Below the pieces are notes generated by a model, which made no database searches, was not told the DNA's origin, and saw only the letters and a list, made by a program, of their open reading frames with translations. The position numbers were made by a program, and so were the translations under genes. Below, one piece after another: positions 36,451-44,967 of a stretch of DNA of 64,000 nt (the first letter of the stretch is position 1; every line of letters starts with the position of its first letter). The DNA is from CBDIHH01 sp965279095 (lineage in GTDB: Bacteria > Pseudomonadota > Alphaproteobacteria > Caulobacterales > Caulobacteraceae), in contig CBDIHH010000007.1 in assembly GCA_965279095.1 (NCBI GenBank), positions 930,001 through 994,000 of the forward strand, read 5' to 3'.

Positions 36451-37851
36451 TCAGGAGCGGGTGGGGCCGTCGGCGGGTTTCATCGGCGCCCACATCTCCG
36501 GCTCGGCGTGGCGGGCGGGGTTCTCGACGAACCGGTTTTCCGGGCGGTCCAGGCCCAGGGAGTCGCGCAGGGTGGCGCCCTCGTATTCCCGGCGGAACAG
36601 GCCGCGGGCCTGCAGGATCGGGATCACCTGGTCGACGAAATCGTCCAGCCCGCCCGGCAGGTAGGGCTGCGACAGCATGAAGCCGTCGGCGGCGCCGGAC
36701 GTAAACCAGGTCTGCATGTGGTCGGCCACCTGCTCGGCCGTGCCGGCCATCATCATCGCCCCGCGCCCCACCGCGGCGCGCACCGCCAGCTGGCGGATGG
36801 TCAGGCCGTCGCGGCGGGCCAGGTCGATCAGGCCCTGGCGGGTGGTCAGGTTGGTGAGGGTCTGCGGGATGTCGTCGGGCAGGGGGCCGTCGATGGGATG
36901 GGCCGACAGGTCGACCCCGCCCAGCAGCATCTGCAGCAGGCTGATGGACAGGGCCGGGTCGACCAGGTCGTTCAGCCCCTGGTATTTGGCCAGGGCCGCC
37001 GCCTCGCTGTCGGCCAGCACCGCATGGATGGCCGGCAGGACCCGGGGCATGGCGCTGCGCCCCGCGGCCTGTGCCTGGGCCCGCACGTCGGCGCGAAAGG
37101 CGATGGCCGCCTCAAGGTTGGTGGGGATGGTGAAGATGGCGTCGGCGTGGCGGGCGGCGAAGGCGCGGCCGGTGGGCGAGCTGCCGGCCTGGACGATGAC
37201 CGGGTGGCCCTGGCGCGGGCGGCGGATGTTCAGGGGCCCGGCCACCGTCAGATGCTCGCCGCGGTGGTTCAGGGCGTGGACCTTGGCCGGATCGAAATAG
37301 CGGCCCGTGGCCTTGTTCCCCTCGAAGGCGTCGTCCTCCCAGCTGTCCCAGAGGTCCTTGACCACGCCGACGAATTCCTCGGCCCTCTCGTAGCGGACCT
37401 CATGGTCGAGGTGCTCGGCCAGGCCGAAGTTGTGGGCCTCGTTCTCGCCCAGGGAGGTGACCACGTTCCAGCCGGCGCGGCCCTCGCTGATATGGTCCAG
37501 CGAGGCCATCAGCCGGGCGATATGGTAGGGCTCGAAGAAGCTGGTCGACAGGGTGCCCACCAGGCCGATGCGGCGGGTCGCCTGCGACAGGGCCGCCAGC
37601 AGGGTGGCGGGCTCCAGGTGGCAGAGGTCCAGGCGGCTGTAGGCGTCCTGGCCGACGATGTGGCGGAAACCCAGGGTGTCGGAGAGGAAGATGGCGTCGA
37701 GCTTGCCCCGCTCCGCCGTCTGCGCCAGGGCCTTGTAATAGGCGAACTGATGCAGGCCGCCGTCATAGGCGTCAGGGTGGCGCCAGCCCGCCAGGTGCGA
37801 GCCGGTGTCGCGCAGGAAGGTGAACAGGGTCATCTGGGCGCGGTCGGTCAT
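36451..37851 (-). CDS. LLM-class flavin-dependent monooxygenase (NtaA/SnaA/DszA type)
   Basis: 466 residues from ATG 37851, overlapping the hemD stop (ATGA). Luciferase-like barrel features: 'D-A-I-F-L-S-D-T-L-G' near residue 54, 'E-P-A-T-L-L-A-A-L-S', 'S-T-S-F-F-E-P-Y-H-I-A-R', 'G-R-A-G-W-N-V-V-T-S' and 'V-I-V-Q-A-G-S-S'. These match the FMNH2-dependent NtaA/DszA monooxygenases, which need a separate flavin reductase. The substrate may be an organosulfur compound or chelator; the sequence does not decide. An internal ATG (M-T-L-F) is an alternative start. Confidence 0.88.
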   Translation of the reverse strand: MTDRAQMTLFTFLRDTGSHLAGWRHPDAYDGGLHQFAYYKALAQTAERGKLDAIFLSDTLGFRHIVGQDAYSRLDLCHLEPATLLAALSQATRRIGLVGTLSTSFFEPYHIARLMASLDHISEGRAGWNVVTSLGENEAHNFGLAEHLDHEVRYERAEEFVGVVKDLWDSWEDDAFEGNKATGRYFDPAKVHALNHRGEHLTVAGPLNIRRPRQGHPVIVQAGSSPTGRAFAARHADAIFTIPTNLEAAIAFRADVRAQAQAAGRSAMPRVLPAIHAVLADSEAAALAKYQGLNDLVDPALSISLLQMLLGGVDLSAHPIDGPLPDDIPQTLTNLTTRQGLIDLARRDGLTIRQLAVRAAVGRGAMMMAGTAEQVADHMQTWFTSGAADGFMLSQPYLPGGLDDFVDQVIPILQARGLFRREYEGATLRDSLGLDRPENRFVENPARHAEPEMWAPMKPADGPTRS

Positions 37852-38648
37852 GGGGTCTCCTTGGGGGCCGCCGCCTCGGGGGCCGGGAACAGCTGCGGGC
37901 CGAGGCGCGCGACGAGCAGGCCGCCGATGACGCAGACCAGGCCGAACAGCATCAGCGCCAGGACCACCGGGGGCAGGCGGGCGGGGGGCGTTACCTCGTC
38001 GAGCAGGGCCAGCAGCGCCGCCTCGGTGGGCTCGGGCGCCGCCAGCACCCGGTCCCAGCCGGCGGCCCGCAGGGGCGCGGCGGCGGCGGGCGAGATGCAC
38101 AGGGCCGCGGGGCGACGGGCGCCGGGGATCTCGGCGAGGAGGCGGGCGGCGCGGGGGGAGTGGACCAGCACGGCGTCGCAGGACGGGGCCCGCGCGACGG
38201 GGGCGGCGACGGTCTCGTAGACAACCAGGGCGCGGGCGGCCAGGCCGCCGCCGCGCAGGGCGCCGCAAAGGTCGCCGGCCGGCTCGCGGGCGCCGGGGTG
38301 CAGCACCGCGCCCGGGGAACGGTCCGGGTCGCCCAGGATCAGGGCGGCCAGGGCGTCGACGTCGCCCTCGGCCGAGCGCACCGACGCGAAGCCGGCCTCG
38401 CGCGCCGCCTCGGCGGTGGCGGCGCCCACCGCATAGGCCGGCCAGTCCCGCCGGGGTGTCAGGGCGGCGAAGGCGCGCACGCCGTTGGCGCTCGTGAAGG
38501 CCAGGGCGCCGACGCCGTCGAGGTCGAGGGCCGGGGCGAGGTCGCGCACCACAAGGAGCGGCGCGATCACCGGCGCATGACCCGCGTCGCGCAGGCGATC
38601 GGCGGTGGCGTCGGCCCCCGGCCGCGCCCGCGTGACCCAGACACGCAT
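37848..38648 (-). CDS. hemD: Uroporphyrinogen-III synthase with C-terminal membrane anchor
   Basis: 266 residues. It cyclises hydroxymethylbilane to uroporphyrinogen III. The low-identity HemD layout is visible: the start V-T-R-A-R-P-G-A, 'A-F-T-S-A-N-G-V-R-A-F' and the second-half 'V-L-V-H-S-P-R-A-A'. Unusual for the family, the last 40 residues hold a transmembrane helix (V-L-A-L-M-L-F-G-L-V-C-V-I-G-G-L-L-V), so the protein is probably membrane-tethered. hemC, often next to hemD, is not here. Confidence 0.85.
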   Translation of the reverse strand: MRVWVTRARPGADATADRLRDAGHAPVIAPLLVVRDLAPALDLDGVGALAFTSANGVRAFAALTPRRDWPAYAVGAATAEAAREAGFASVRSAEGDVDALAALILGDPDRSPGAVLHPGAREPAGDLCGALRGGGLAARALVVYETVAAPVARAPSCDAVLVHSPRAARLLAEIPGARRPAALCISPAAAAPLRAAGWDRVLAAPEPTEAALLALLDEVTPPARLPPVVLALMLFGLVCVIGGLLVARLGPQLFPAPEAAAPKETP

Positions 38649-38780
38649 CGGCCTAGACCGGCTCAGGGGGCGGTTGCGTGGCCACGGCGCTCGGGCTACC
38701 TCACAAAAGGTGAAGCCGCCTCGCTACAGGAGCGGCGCCGCCCCGGCAACCGGGGCCCGCCGAGGACGCCCGCGCCGCCC

Positions 38781-39869
38781 ATGGCCGACCTGACCCTTCT
38801 GGGCATCGAGACCAGCTGCGACGAGACCGCCGCCGCCGTGGTGCGCCGCGCGCCGGACGGGACGGCCACGGTGCTGTCCTCGATCATCTACAGCCAGATC
38901 GCCGAGCACGCCCCCTACGGCGGGGTGGTGCCCGAGATCGCCGCCCGCTCGCACGTGGAGGTGATCGACACCGTCATCCGCCAGGCCCTGGACGCCGCCG
39001 GCGTCGGCTTCGACGCCCTGCAGGGGGTGGCGGCCACGGCGGGGCCGGGCCTGGTGGGCGGAGTGATGGTGGGGCTGTCGGCCGGCAAGGCCATCGCCCT
39101 GGCGCGAGGCCTGCCCCTGGTGGCGGTCAATCACCTGGAGGGGCACGCGGTCTCGGCGCGGCTGGGGGCGGACATCGCCTATCCCTTCCTGCTGCTGCTG
39201 GTCTCCGGCGGCCACTGTCAGCTGCTCGAGGTGGCCGGGGTCGGCGCCTGCCGCCGACTGGGGACCACCATCGATGACGCCGCCGGCGAGGCCTTCGACA
39301 AGATCGCCAAGGCGATGGGCCTGCCCTATCCCGGCGGCCCGGCCCTGGAACGGCTGGCGATCGGCGGCGACGGATCGCGCTACCCGCTGCCGCGCGCCCT
39401 GCTCGGCCGCAAGGACTGCGACTTCTCGTTCTCGGGCCTGAAGACGGCCGCGGCGCGCATGGCGGCGGGGGCAGCGGGCGAGGCCGACCGCCGCGACCTG
39501 GCCGCCGCCGTGCAGGACGCCATCGCCCTGCAGCTGTGCGACCGCACCGCTCGCGCCATGGCCGCCTACGCCCCCGGCCACGCCCCGGCCGGCCTGCGCT
39601 TCGTGGTCGCCGGGGGGGTCGCGGCCAATGCCGAGGTGCGTCGCCGGCTGCAGGCCACGGCGACGGCGCACGGCTTTTCCTTCCACGCCCCGCCCCTGGC
39701 GTATTGCACCGACAACGCCGCCATGATCGCCCTGGCGGGAGCCGAACGCCTGGCTGAGGGGTTCAGCGATGGGCTGGACGTGGCGGCCCGGCCGCGCTGG
39801 CCCCTGGACGAGGCGGCCGCCGCGGACCGGCCGACGCACATCCTGGGCCGCAAGGGAGCCAAGGCTTGA
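38781..39869 (+). CDS. tsaD: tRNA N6-threonylcarbamoyladenosine transferase TsaD
   Basis: 362 residues from ATG 38781. It transfers the threonylcarbamoyl group to A37 of ANN-decoding tRNAs. The family start L-G-I-E-T-S-C-D-E-T-A is followed by the metal-binding H-L-E-G-H near residue 115, 'L-L-L-V-S-G-G-H-C' and the C-terminal 'C-T-D-N-A-A-M-I-A'. Longer frames upstream run antisense to hemD. gpsA overlaps its stop. Confidence 0.96.
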   Translation: MADLTLLGIETSCDETAAAVVRRAPDGTATVLSSIIYSQIAEHAPYGGVVPEIAARSHVEVIDTVIRQALDAAGVGFDALQGVAATAGPGLVGGVMVGLSAGKAIALARGLPLVAVNHLEGHAVSARLGADIAYPFLLLLVSGGHCQLLEVAGVGACRRLGTTIDDAAGEAFDKIAKAMGLPYPGGPALERLAIGGDGSRYPLPRALLGRKDCDFSFSGLKTAAARMAAGAAGEADRRDLAAAVQDAIALQLCDRTARAMAAYAPGHAPAGLRFVVAGGVAANAEVRRRLQATATAHGFSFHAPPLAYCTDNAAMIALAGAERLAEGFSDGLDVAARPRWPLDEAAAADRPTHILGRKGAKA

Positions 39870-40864
39870 ACCAGATCACCACGGCGGGAGTCATCGGCGG
39901 CGGCGCCTGGGGCACGGCCCTGGCGGAGGTGTGCGCGCGCGCCGGCCTGGCGGTGACCCTGTGGGCGCGGGAGGCCGAGGTGGTCGAGGCGATCAACGCC
40001 CGCCACGAGAACCCCCTGTTCCTGCCCGGCGTGACCCTGCACGACGCGGTGACCGCCGTCGCGGGGCCCGCCGGCCTGGCCGGCTGCGACATCGTCCTGG
40101 CGGTGGCCCCGGCCCAGCACCTGCGCTCCGCCCTGGCCGCCTTCGGCCCCCATGCCCGCGACGGCCTGCCCATCCTGCTGTGCGCCAAGGGGGTCGAGCA
40201 GGGCTCGCTGAAGCTGATGACCCAGGTCCTCTCCGAGACCCTGCCCCGGGCGGCGCCGGCGGTGCTGTCGGGCCCCAGCTTCGCCGGCGAGGTGGCGCGG
40301 GGGCTGCCCACCGCCGTCACCCTCGCCTGCCCCGACGCCGTGCTCGGCCAGGCCCTGGCCGAGGCCATCGCCACCCCCGCCTTCCGCCCCTACCTGGCCG
40401 CCGACATGATCGGCGCCGAGGCCGGCGGGGCGGTGAAGAATGTCCTGGCCATCGCGTGCGGGATTTCTGAGGGGCGTGGGCTGGGGCGCAGCGCCCACGC
40501 CGCCCTGATCACCCGCGGCTTCGCCGAGATGACCCGCCTGGCCGTGGCCCTGGGCGCCGACCCGGTCACCGTCGCCGGCCTGTGCGGCCTGGGCGACCTG
40601 GTGCTGACCTGTTCCAGCCCGCAGTCGCGCAACATGAGCGTGGGCCTGGCCCTGGGGTCCGGCCAGACCCTCCAGCAGGCCCTGGCCGGCAAGCTGAGCG
40701 TGGCCGAGGGGGTCGCCTCGGCGCCGGCGGTGCGCCAGCTGGCGCGCCGCCTGTCGGTGGAGACGCCGATCTGCGAGGCGGTGGCGGCGATCCTGGCGGG
40801 CGAGGCGGACGTGGACGCGGCTATCGGCGCCCTGCTATCGCGGCCCCTGAAGTCCGAAAGCTGA
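39866..40864 (+). CDS. gpsA: Glycerol-3-phosphate dehydrogenase [NAD(P)+]
   Basis: 332 residues from TTG 39866, which overlaps the tsaD stop (TTGA). It makes sn-glycerol 3-phosphate for phospholipid synthesis. The NAD(P) loop G-V-I-G-G-G-A-W-G-T-A-L begins at residue 8. 'S-G-P-S-F-A-G-E-V' and 'G-A-E-A-G-G-A-V-K-N-V-L-A-I-A-C-G' hold the catalytic Lys and substrate contacts. The tsaD-gpsA order is common in alphaproteobacteria. Confidence 0.95.
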   Translation: MNQITTAGVIGGGAWGTALAEVCARAGLAVTLWAREAEVVEAINARHENPLFLPGVTLHDAVTAVAGPAGLAGCDIVLAVAPAQHLRSALAAFGPHARDGLPILLCAKGVEQGSLKLMTQVLSETLPRAAPAVLSGPSFAGEVARGLPTAVTLACPDAVLGQALAEAIATPAFRPYLAADMIGAEAGGAVKNVLAIACGISEGRGLGRSAHAALITRGFAEMTRLAVALGADPVTVAGLCGLGDLVLTCSSPQSRNMSVGLALGSGQTLQQALAGKLSVAEGVASAPAVRQLARRLSVETPICEAVAAILAGEADVDAAIGALLSRPLKSES

Positions 40865-40881
40865 GCCTCCAGGAGACCTGC

Positions 40882-41172
40882 ATGGCCTATTTCTTCGCCG
40901 TCTGCACCGACAAGCCGGACAGCGGCGCCCTGCGCGCCGCCACCCGCCCGACCCATCTGGACTTCCTCGCCGCCCAGGGCGACGCGGTGCGGGTCGGCGG
41001 GCCGTTCCTCAATGACGCCGGCGATCCGGTGGGCTCGCTGCTGATCATCGAGGCCGCGGACCGGGCGGCCGCCGAGGCCCTGCTGGCCCGCGACCCCTAT
41101 GCCGTGGCCGGCCTGTTCGCCTCGGTGGAGGTGCGGCCGTGGCGCTGGACGGTGGGAGCCCCGGCGGCTTGA
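40882..41172 (+). CDS. YciI-family protein
   Basis: 96 residues, a single small alpha-beta domain of ferredoxin-like fold. Hallmarks: 'R-x-x-H-L-D-F-L' (His near residue 25), 'G-G-P-F-L-N-D-x-G' and 'D-P-Y-x-x-A-G-L-F'. The family is of uncertain function and contains a His-Asp pair of possible catalytic use. AGGAG lies seven bases before the ATG. It follows gpsA by 17 bases and is coupled to the Rieske gene (TTGA). Confidence 0.88.
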   Translation: MAYFFAVCTDKPDSGALRAATRPTHLDFLAAQGDAVRVGGPFLNDAGDPVGSLLIIEAADRAAAEALLARDPYAVAGLFASVEVRPWRWTVGAPAA

Positions 41173-41525
41173 GCAACCCGGCGGCGCCGCTTCCCGGCAC
41201 GCCCCTGTGCCGGCTGGACGAGCTGGACGACCCCGGCGCGCGGGGGTTCGACTGGCGGGTCGACGGGGCCCTGTTCATGGGCTTCATCGTGCGCCGGGCG
41301 GACGAGGTGCGCGGCTTTGTCGACCGCTGCCCGCACGCGGGGTTTCCCCTGGCCATGGTCGCCCACCGCTACCTGACCGGCGACGGGCGAGCGATTCTCT
41401 GCCAGGCGCACGGGGCGCTCTTCCACCCGAGCGACGGCCACTGCCTGGCCGGCCCCGGCCGCACCGGCGCCCTCACCCCCTGGCCGGTGCGGGTGGACGC
41501 CGACGGCCTGATCCGGGTCGACTGA
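41169..41525 (+). CDS. Rieske-type [2Fe-2S] ferredoxin (first of a pair)
   Basis: 118 residues from TTG 41169, overlapping the YciI stop by TTGA. A GTG at 41139 would add ten residues. The cluster ligands are C-P-H and C-Q-A-H, separated by the usual loop. It is a single Rieske domain with no oxygenase module, so it should act as an electron carrier. A second, different Rieske gene starts on its stop (TGATG). Confidence 0.88.
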   Translation: MSNPAAPLPGTPLCRLDELDDPGARGFDWRVDGALFMGFIVRRADEVRGFVDRCPHAGFPLAMVAHRYLTGDGRAILCQAHGALFHPSDGHCLAGPGRTGALTPWPVRVDADGLIRVD

Positions 41526-41896
41526 TGGGGTGGGACCAGGACCCCGTGCGCAGCCCGGCGCGCCCGGGACCCGGCGTGGTCCTGTGCGCCGCCGCCGACC
41601 TGCCCCCCGGCGCCGTGCGCCGCTTTGTCTTTCGCCAGGGCGACCGAAGCTTCCGCGCCCTGCTGGTGCAGTCCCGCGAGGGCATCCGCGGCTATGTCGA
41701 CTGGTGTTCCCACCAGGGCATCCCCCTGCAGGACGACCGCGACGACATCATCGTCCAGGAGGGCCTGCTGGTCTGCGCCTGGCACTTCGCCCGCTATAGC
41801 GCCGAAACGGGCCGAGGCGTCGACGGCCCCTGCGTGGGCGGCCTGCCGGAATGGGCGGTGGCGGTGGGCGAGGACGGGTTGGTCAGGACGGCGTAG
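41525..41896 (+). CDS. Rieske-type [2Fe-2S] ferredoxin (second of a pair)
   Basis: 123 residues from ATG 41525 (TGATG overlap). Ligands C-S-H and C-A-W-H are present. Sequence outside the motifs differs from the first copy (longer N-terminus, W-H rather than A-H). No oxygenase subunit or reductase lies next to the pair. It converges with the creatininase-like gene, 4 bases between stops. Confidence 0.88.
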   Translation: MGWDQDPVRSPARPGPGVVLCAAADLPPGAVRRFVFRQGDRSFRALLVQSREGIRGYVDWCSHQGIPLQDDRDDIIVQEGLLVCAWHFARYSAETGRGVDGPCVGGLPEWAVAVGEDGLVRTA

Positions 41897-41900
41897 CGCC

Positions 41901-42650
41901 TCACCCCACCCGCGGCTCGGCCGTGAACGCGGCGACCTCGCTGATCAGCCCCTTGACCGCCAGGGCGACCAGCTCGCCGCCCTTTTCCGGGGTGGCCAGG
42001 CCGGGGTCCGAGCCCATCCGGCCGTCCGGATGGCGCGCCCGGAAGTCGGCGGCCTCGCGGATGGGGCCAGAGGGCGCGATCTGCGGCGCGTAGTTGGCCG
42101 CCTTGATGGCGTCGGGATAGGCCCACTGGGTGATGGCGATCTCCGAGGGGGTGGCGTGGCTGCCGTGGCCGGTGGGGAACTGGCTGGCCGCCAGCCGATT
42201 GACCCCCGGCAGGTCCCACCAGTTGCGCAGCTTCAGGGCGAAGCCGGCGGGGCGGCGGTCGAAGCTGGCGGCGGCGTAGATCTCCGAGAAGCTGGCCTCG
42301 ATGGTGGCGATGTTGCCGCCGTGGCCATTGAGGAAATAGATGCGCTCGAAGCCATGGGCGTGCAGCGACCGGGTCCAGTCCACCAGGGCCGCCATGAAGG
42401 TGGAGGGGCGCAGGGTGATGGTGCCGGGGAAGCCCAGGTGGTGCTGGGCCATGCCCACGGCGAAGGTCGGCGCCACCAGGATGTCGGCCTGCTTCGCCGC
42501 CGCGTGGGCGATGATCTCCGGGCACAGCCAGTCGGTGCCCAGAAGGCCGGTGGGCCCATGCTGTTCATTGGATCCGATGGGCACGACGATGGTGCGCGAG
42601 CGGGCCAAAAAGGCCTCCACCTCGGGCCAGGTCGACAGGTGCAGCAGCAT
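41901..42650 (-). CDS. Creatininase-family amidohydrolase
   Basis: 249 residues. Members are metal-dependent amidases, for example creatininase and the FAPy deformylase of riboflavin synthesis. Metal-ligand motifs are visible in order: 'P-I-G-S-N-E-Q-H-G-P' (Glu and His), 'G-T-D-W' (Asp) and 'F-L-N-G-H-G-G-N' (His). The usual C-terminal 'A-T-P-E-K-G' is also seen. The exact substrate cannot be told. Confidence 0.88.
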   Translation of the reverse strand: MLLHLSTWPEVEAFLARSRTIVVPIGSNEQHGPTGLLGTDWLCPEIIAHAAAKQADILVAPTFAVGMAQHHLGFPGTITLRPSTFMAALVDWTRSLHAHGFERIYFLNGHGGNIATIEASFSEIYAAASFDRRPAGFALKLRNWWDLPGVNRLAASQFPTGHGSHATPSEIAITQWAYPDAIKAANYAPQIAPSGPIREAADFRARHPDGRMGSDPGLATPEKGGELVALAVKGLISEVAAFTAEPRVG

Positions 42651-42758
42651 GGGGACGCTCCGATTGCCCCCTCCAGATAGGGCGGCGGGGCGGCGGCGTC
42701 ATCTTGACTGTGCTCGGGCCGCCATTAAACGAGGCGGACAAGCCGAGGGATCGCCGCC

Positions 42759-44054
42759 GTGGAAGGGCTGAGGAAAGACAGCACCTTCGCCAGACTGGTC
42801 GCGCGGGGACTGACCGAGGGGTTCCAACTGGCCGACGTGGGCTGCTGGGGCGGGATAGACGAGGCTTGGCGCCTGTTCGGCGACCGGCTCCAGGCCGTGG
42901 GCTTCGACTGCATCTCCGAAGAGATCGCCCGCCTTCGCGCCGCCGAGACCCATCCGGGGGTGGCCTATGTCGACGGTTTCGTCGGCCTGCCCGCCGACCA
43001 TCCCCTGCGCCGCCGGATCGGAACCCGGCCGGTCTGGCACAACTGGGCGCCCTATCGCCTCAGCTATCAGCGCAGCGTGGCTATCCGCGAGGCGCGCGCC
43101 GCCGGCCTGCCGCCGCCCAGCCTAATTGATCACTATCGCGACCGGGTGTGGAGCCAGGTCGGGGACGGGGCCCCGGCCGGGGGGTTCGACACCGACTACG
43201 CCGCCGCCTTCGCCCGCTTCGGCCCCGACGACGCCCAGGCGACCGACCAGCTGCTGCTGCCGGCGGTGCTGCGCGACCACGGCCTGACCGACCTGGACTT
43301 CCTGAAGATCGACGTGGATGGGCCCGACTATGAGGTCCTGCGCTCGGCCACCGACCTGCTGGCGCAGCCGGGGCTGCTGGCGGCGGGGCTGGAGGTCTGC
43401 TTCTACGGCTCCCATGACGCCGGCGACAACAGCTTCCACAACACCGACCGGCTGATGCGCGAGAAGGGCTTCGAGCTGTTCGCCCTCAGCGTGCGGCAGT
43501 ATTCGTCGGCCGCCCTGCCCTGGCCCTATATGGACACCTATCCCGCCCTGACCCAGGGCGGACGGCCGGTGCAGGGCGACGCCATCTATATCCGCGACCT
43601 GGCCTCGCCCCTGCGCCGCGCGGCCGCGGCGGCGGTGACGGATGAGAAGCTGGCCAAGCTGGCCGCCGTCTTCGCCCTGATGAACCTGCCCGACGAGGCT
43701 GCCGAGGTGCTGCTGGCCCACCGCGATCGGCTGGGGGCCATCCTCGATGTGGACGCCGGCCTGAATCTGCTGGCCCTGCAGATACAGGAGAACGACGGCG
43801 GGGCGCTCAGCTACGCCGGCTATGTCGCCGCCTTCGAGGCGGAGGAGCCCCAGTTCCTGGACGTCTACGGCCGCCGCAACACCTGGCTGCAGGGGCTCAT
43901 CGAGGCCGGCCGGGCGCGCGACGCGGCCCTGTCCCGCGCCGCCGCGGCGGAGGCCGAGCTGGCCCGTGAGCGGGCCGCGCGCGAGCAGGCGGAGGCGCGG
44001 CTGGCGGCGATGCGGCCGGGCGTCCTCGACCGTCTTTGGAGGCGACGCCGCTAG
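42759..44054 (+). CDS. FkbM-family methyltransferase-like protein
   Basis: 431 residues from GTG 42759. A degenerate SAM-binding start 'L-A-D-V-G-C-W-G-G' is near residue 25. The later 'L-D-F-L-K-I-D-V-D-G-P-D-Y' is the characteristic FkbM block, followed by G-L-E-V-C-F. The last 70 residues form an Ala/Glu/Arg-rich coiled-coil tail ending R-R-R-R. FkbM proteins in such places often methylate glycans or lipids of the cell surface. Confidence 0.8.
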   Translation: MEGLRKDSTFARLVARGLTEGFQLADVGCWGGIDEAWRLFGDRLQAVGFDCISEEIARLRAAETHPGVAYVDGFVGLPADHPLRRRIGTRPVWHNWAPYRLSYQRSVAIREARAAGLPPPSLIDHYRDRVWSQVGDGAPAGGFDTDYAAAFARFGPDDAQATDQLLLPAVLRDHGLTDLDFLKIDVDGPDYEVLRSATDLLAQPGLLAAGLEVCFYGSHDAGDNSFHNTDRLMREKGFELFALSVRQYSSAALPWPYMDTYPALTQGGRPVQGDAIYIRDLASPLRRAAAAAVTDEKLAKLAAVFALMNLPDEAAEVLLAHRDRLGAILDVDAGLNLLALQIQENDGGALSYAGYVAAFEAEEPQFLDVYGRRNTWLQGLIEAGRARDAALSRAAAAEAELARERAAREQAEARLAAMRPGVLDRLWRRRR

Positions 44055-44124
44055 GCCCTCCCCCGCCCGCCCTAATGGCTGACAAATCGCCGGCTGGCGC
44101 CGAACTTGCCTTGGGTTTAGTATG

Positions 44125-44141
44125 CCTACAGTCATTGTAGG
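44125..44141. promoter_or_regulatory. Inverted repeat upstream of the DUF2061 gene
   Basis: CCTACA (44125-44130) and TGTAGG (44136-44141) are exact complements with a five-base loop, about 50 bases before the ATG at 44192. It could be an operator or a small hairpin; nothing else tells which. Confidence 0.35.
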
Positions 44142-44191
44142 AATGTGGCTCGGCGCTGCCCTTCGGGTCCAGCAAGACGACAGGTGGGGAT

Positions 44192-44641
44192 ATGCGGGAA
44201 GCGCACTTACGATCGGTGATCAAGGCCTTCAGCTGGCGCTTCATCGGCAGCCTGGACACCTTCATCCTCAGCCTGTTGCTCACCGGCAACGCCAAATGGG
44301 CGGTGTCGATCGCCTCCATCGAGGTGTTCAGCAAGATCATCCTCTACTATTTCCACGAGCGCATCTGGTTCCGCCTGCGCTGGGGCAAGGACGGCGAGGC
44401 CCATACCCGGTCGGTGGTCAAGGGCGTCAGCTGGCGAGCGGTCGGCACGGCCGACACCTTCGTCATCAGCTGGATCATCACCGGCCACCTGCATGTGGCC
44501 GGCTCGATCGCCGGGGTGGAAGTGTTCACCAAGATCTTCCTGTTCTACCTCCACGAGCGGCTTTGGAAGCTGATCCCCTTCGGCCGCCAGGTGGTCGACG
44601 CCCAGCCGCAACCGGTCGCGGTCGAGCAGGCCGGCGCCTGA
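44192..44641 (+). CDS. DUF2061 membrane protein (two repeats)
   Basis: 149 residues made of two copies of the DUF2061 unit (about 1-62 and 70-132). Both carry R-S-V-(I/V)-K, S-W-R, D-T-F-(I/V)-(L/I)-S and E-V-F-(S/T)-K-I-(I/F)-L-(Y/F)-Y-x-H-E-R. Each unit has two hydrophobic helices, giving four membrane segments. The family is of unknown function. Confidence 0.9.
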   Translation: MREAHLRSVIKAFSWRFIGSLDTFILSLLLTGNAKWAVSIASIEVFSKIILYYFHERIWFRLRWGKDGEAHTRSVVKGVSWRAVGTADTFVISWIITGHLHVAGSIAGVEVFTKIFLFYLHERLWKLIPFGRQVVDAQPQPVAVEQAGA

Positions 44642-44719
44642 GGACGACCCCGTGGCGGCGGCTGCCCTTGAAGGCGGCTTGACAGCCGCACGCCAGCCCC
44701 CTTATGTCCCCGGCTCCTG

Positions 44720-44795
44720 GGGGCCGTAGCTCAGTTGGTAGAGCGCCTCGTTCGCAATGAGGAGGTCAGCGGTTCGATTCCGCTCGGCTCCACCA
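44720..44795 (+). tRNA. tRNA-Ala (CGC)
   Basis: Cloverleaf with acceptor GGGGCCG/CGGCTCC, which includes the G3-U70 pair that identifies alanine tRNA. D arm AGCTCAGTTGGTAGAGC, anticodon loop TTCGCAA (anticodon CGC), T arm GGTTCGATTCC, discriminator A and encoded CCA. It reads GCG codons. Confidence 0.95.
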
Positions 44796-44967
44796 GGCGA
44801 ACCAAAGTCGGCCAAGCCGACCATCGCGCCCTCTGGGGCGCATCCGCGCGGTCCTGATTTCTTCGCCCCTTGGGTGAACAGGGCGTGCGCCTGGCCCGGA
44901 ACCTGCAACCTGCCTGAAATGACGCCGGCCGGCCCTCATTCGGGATCGGCCGCATGGGAAGGACGAG

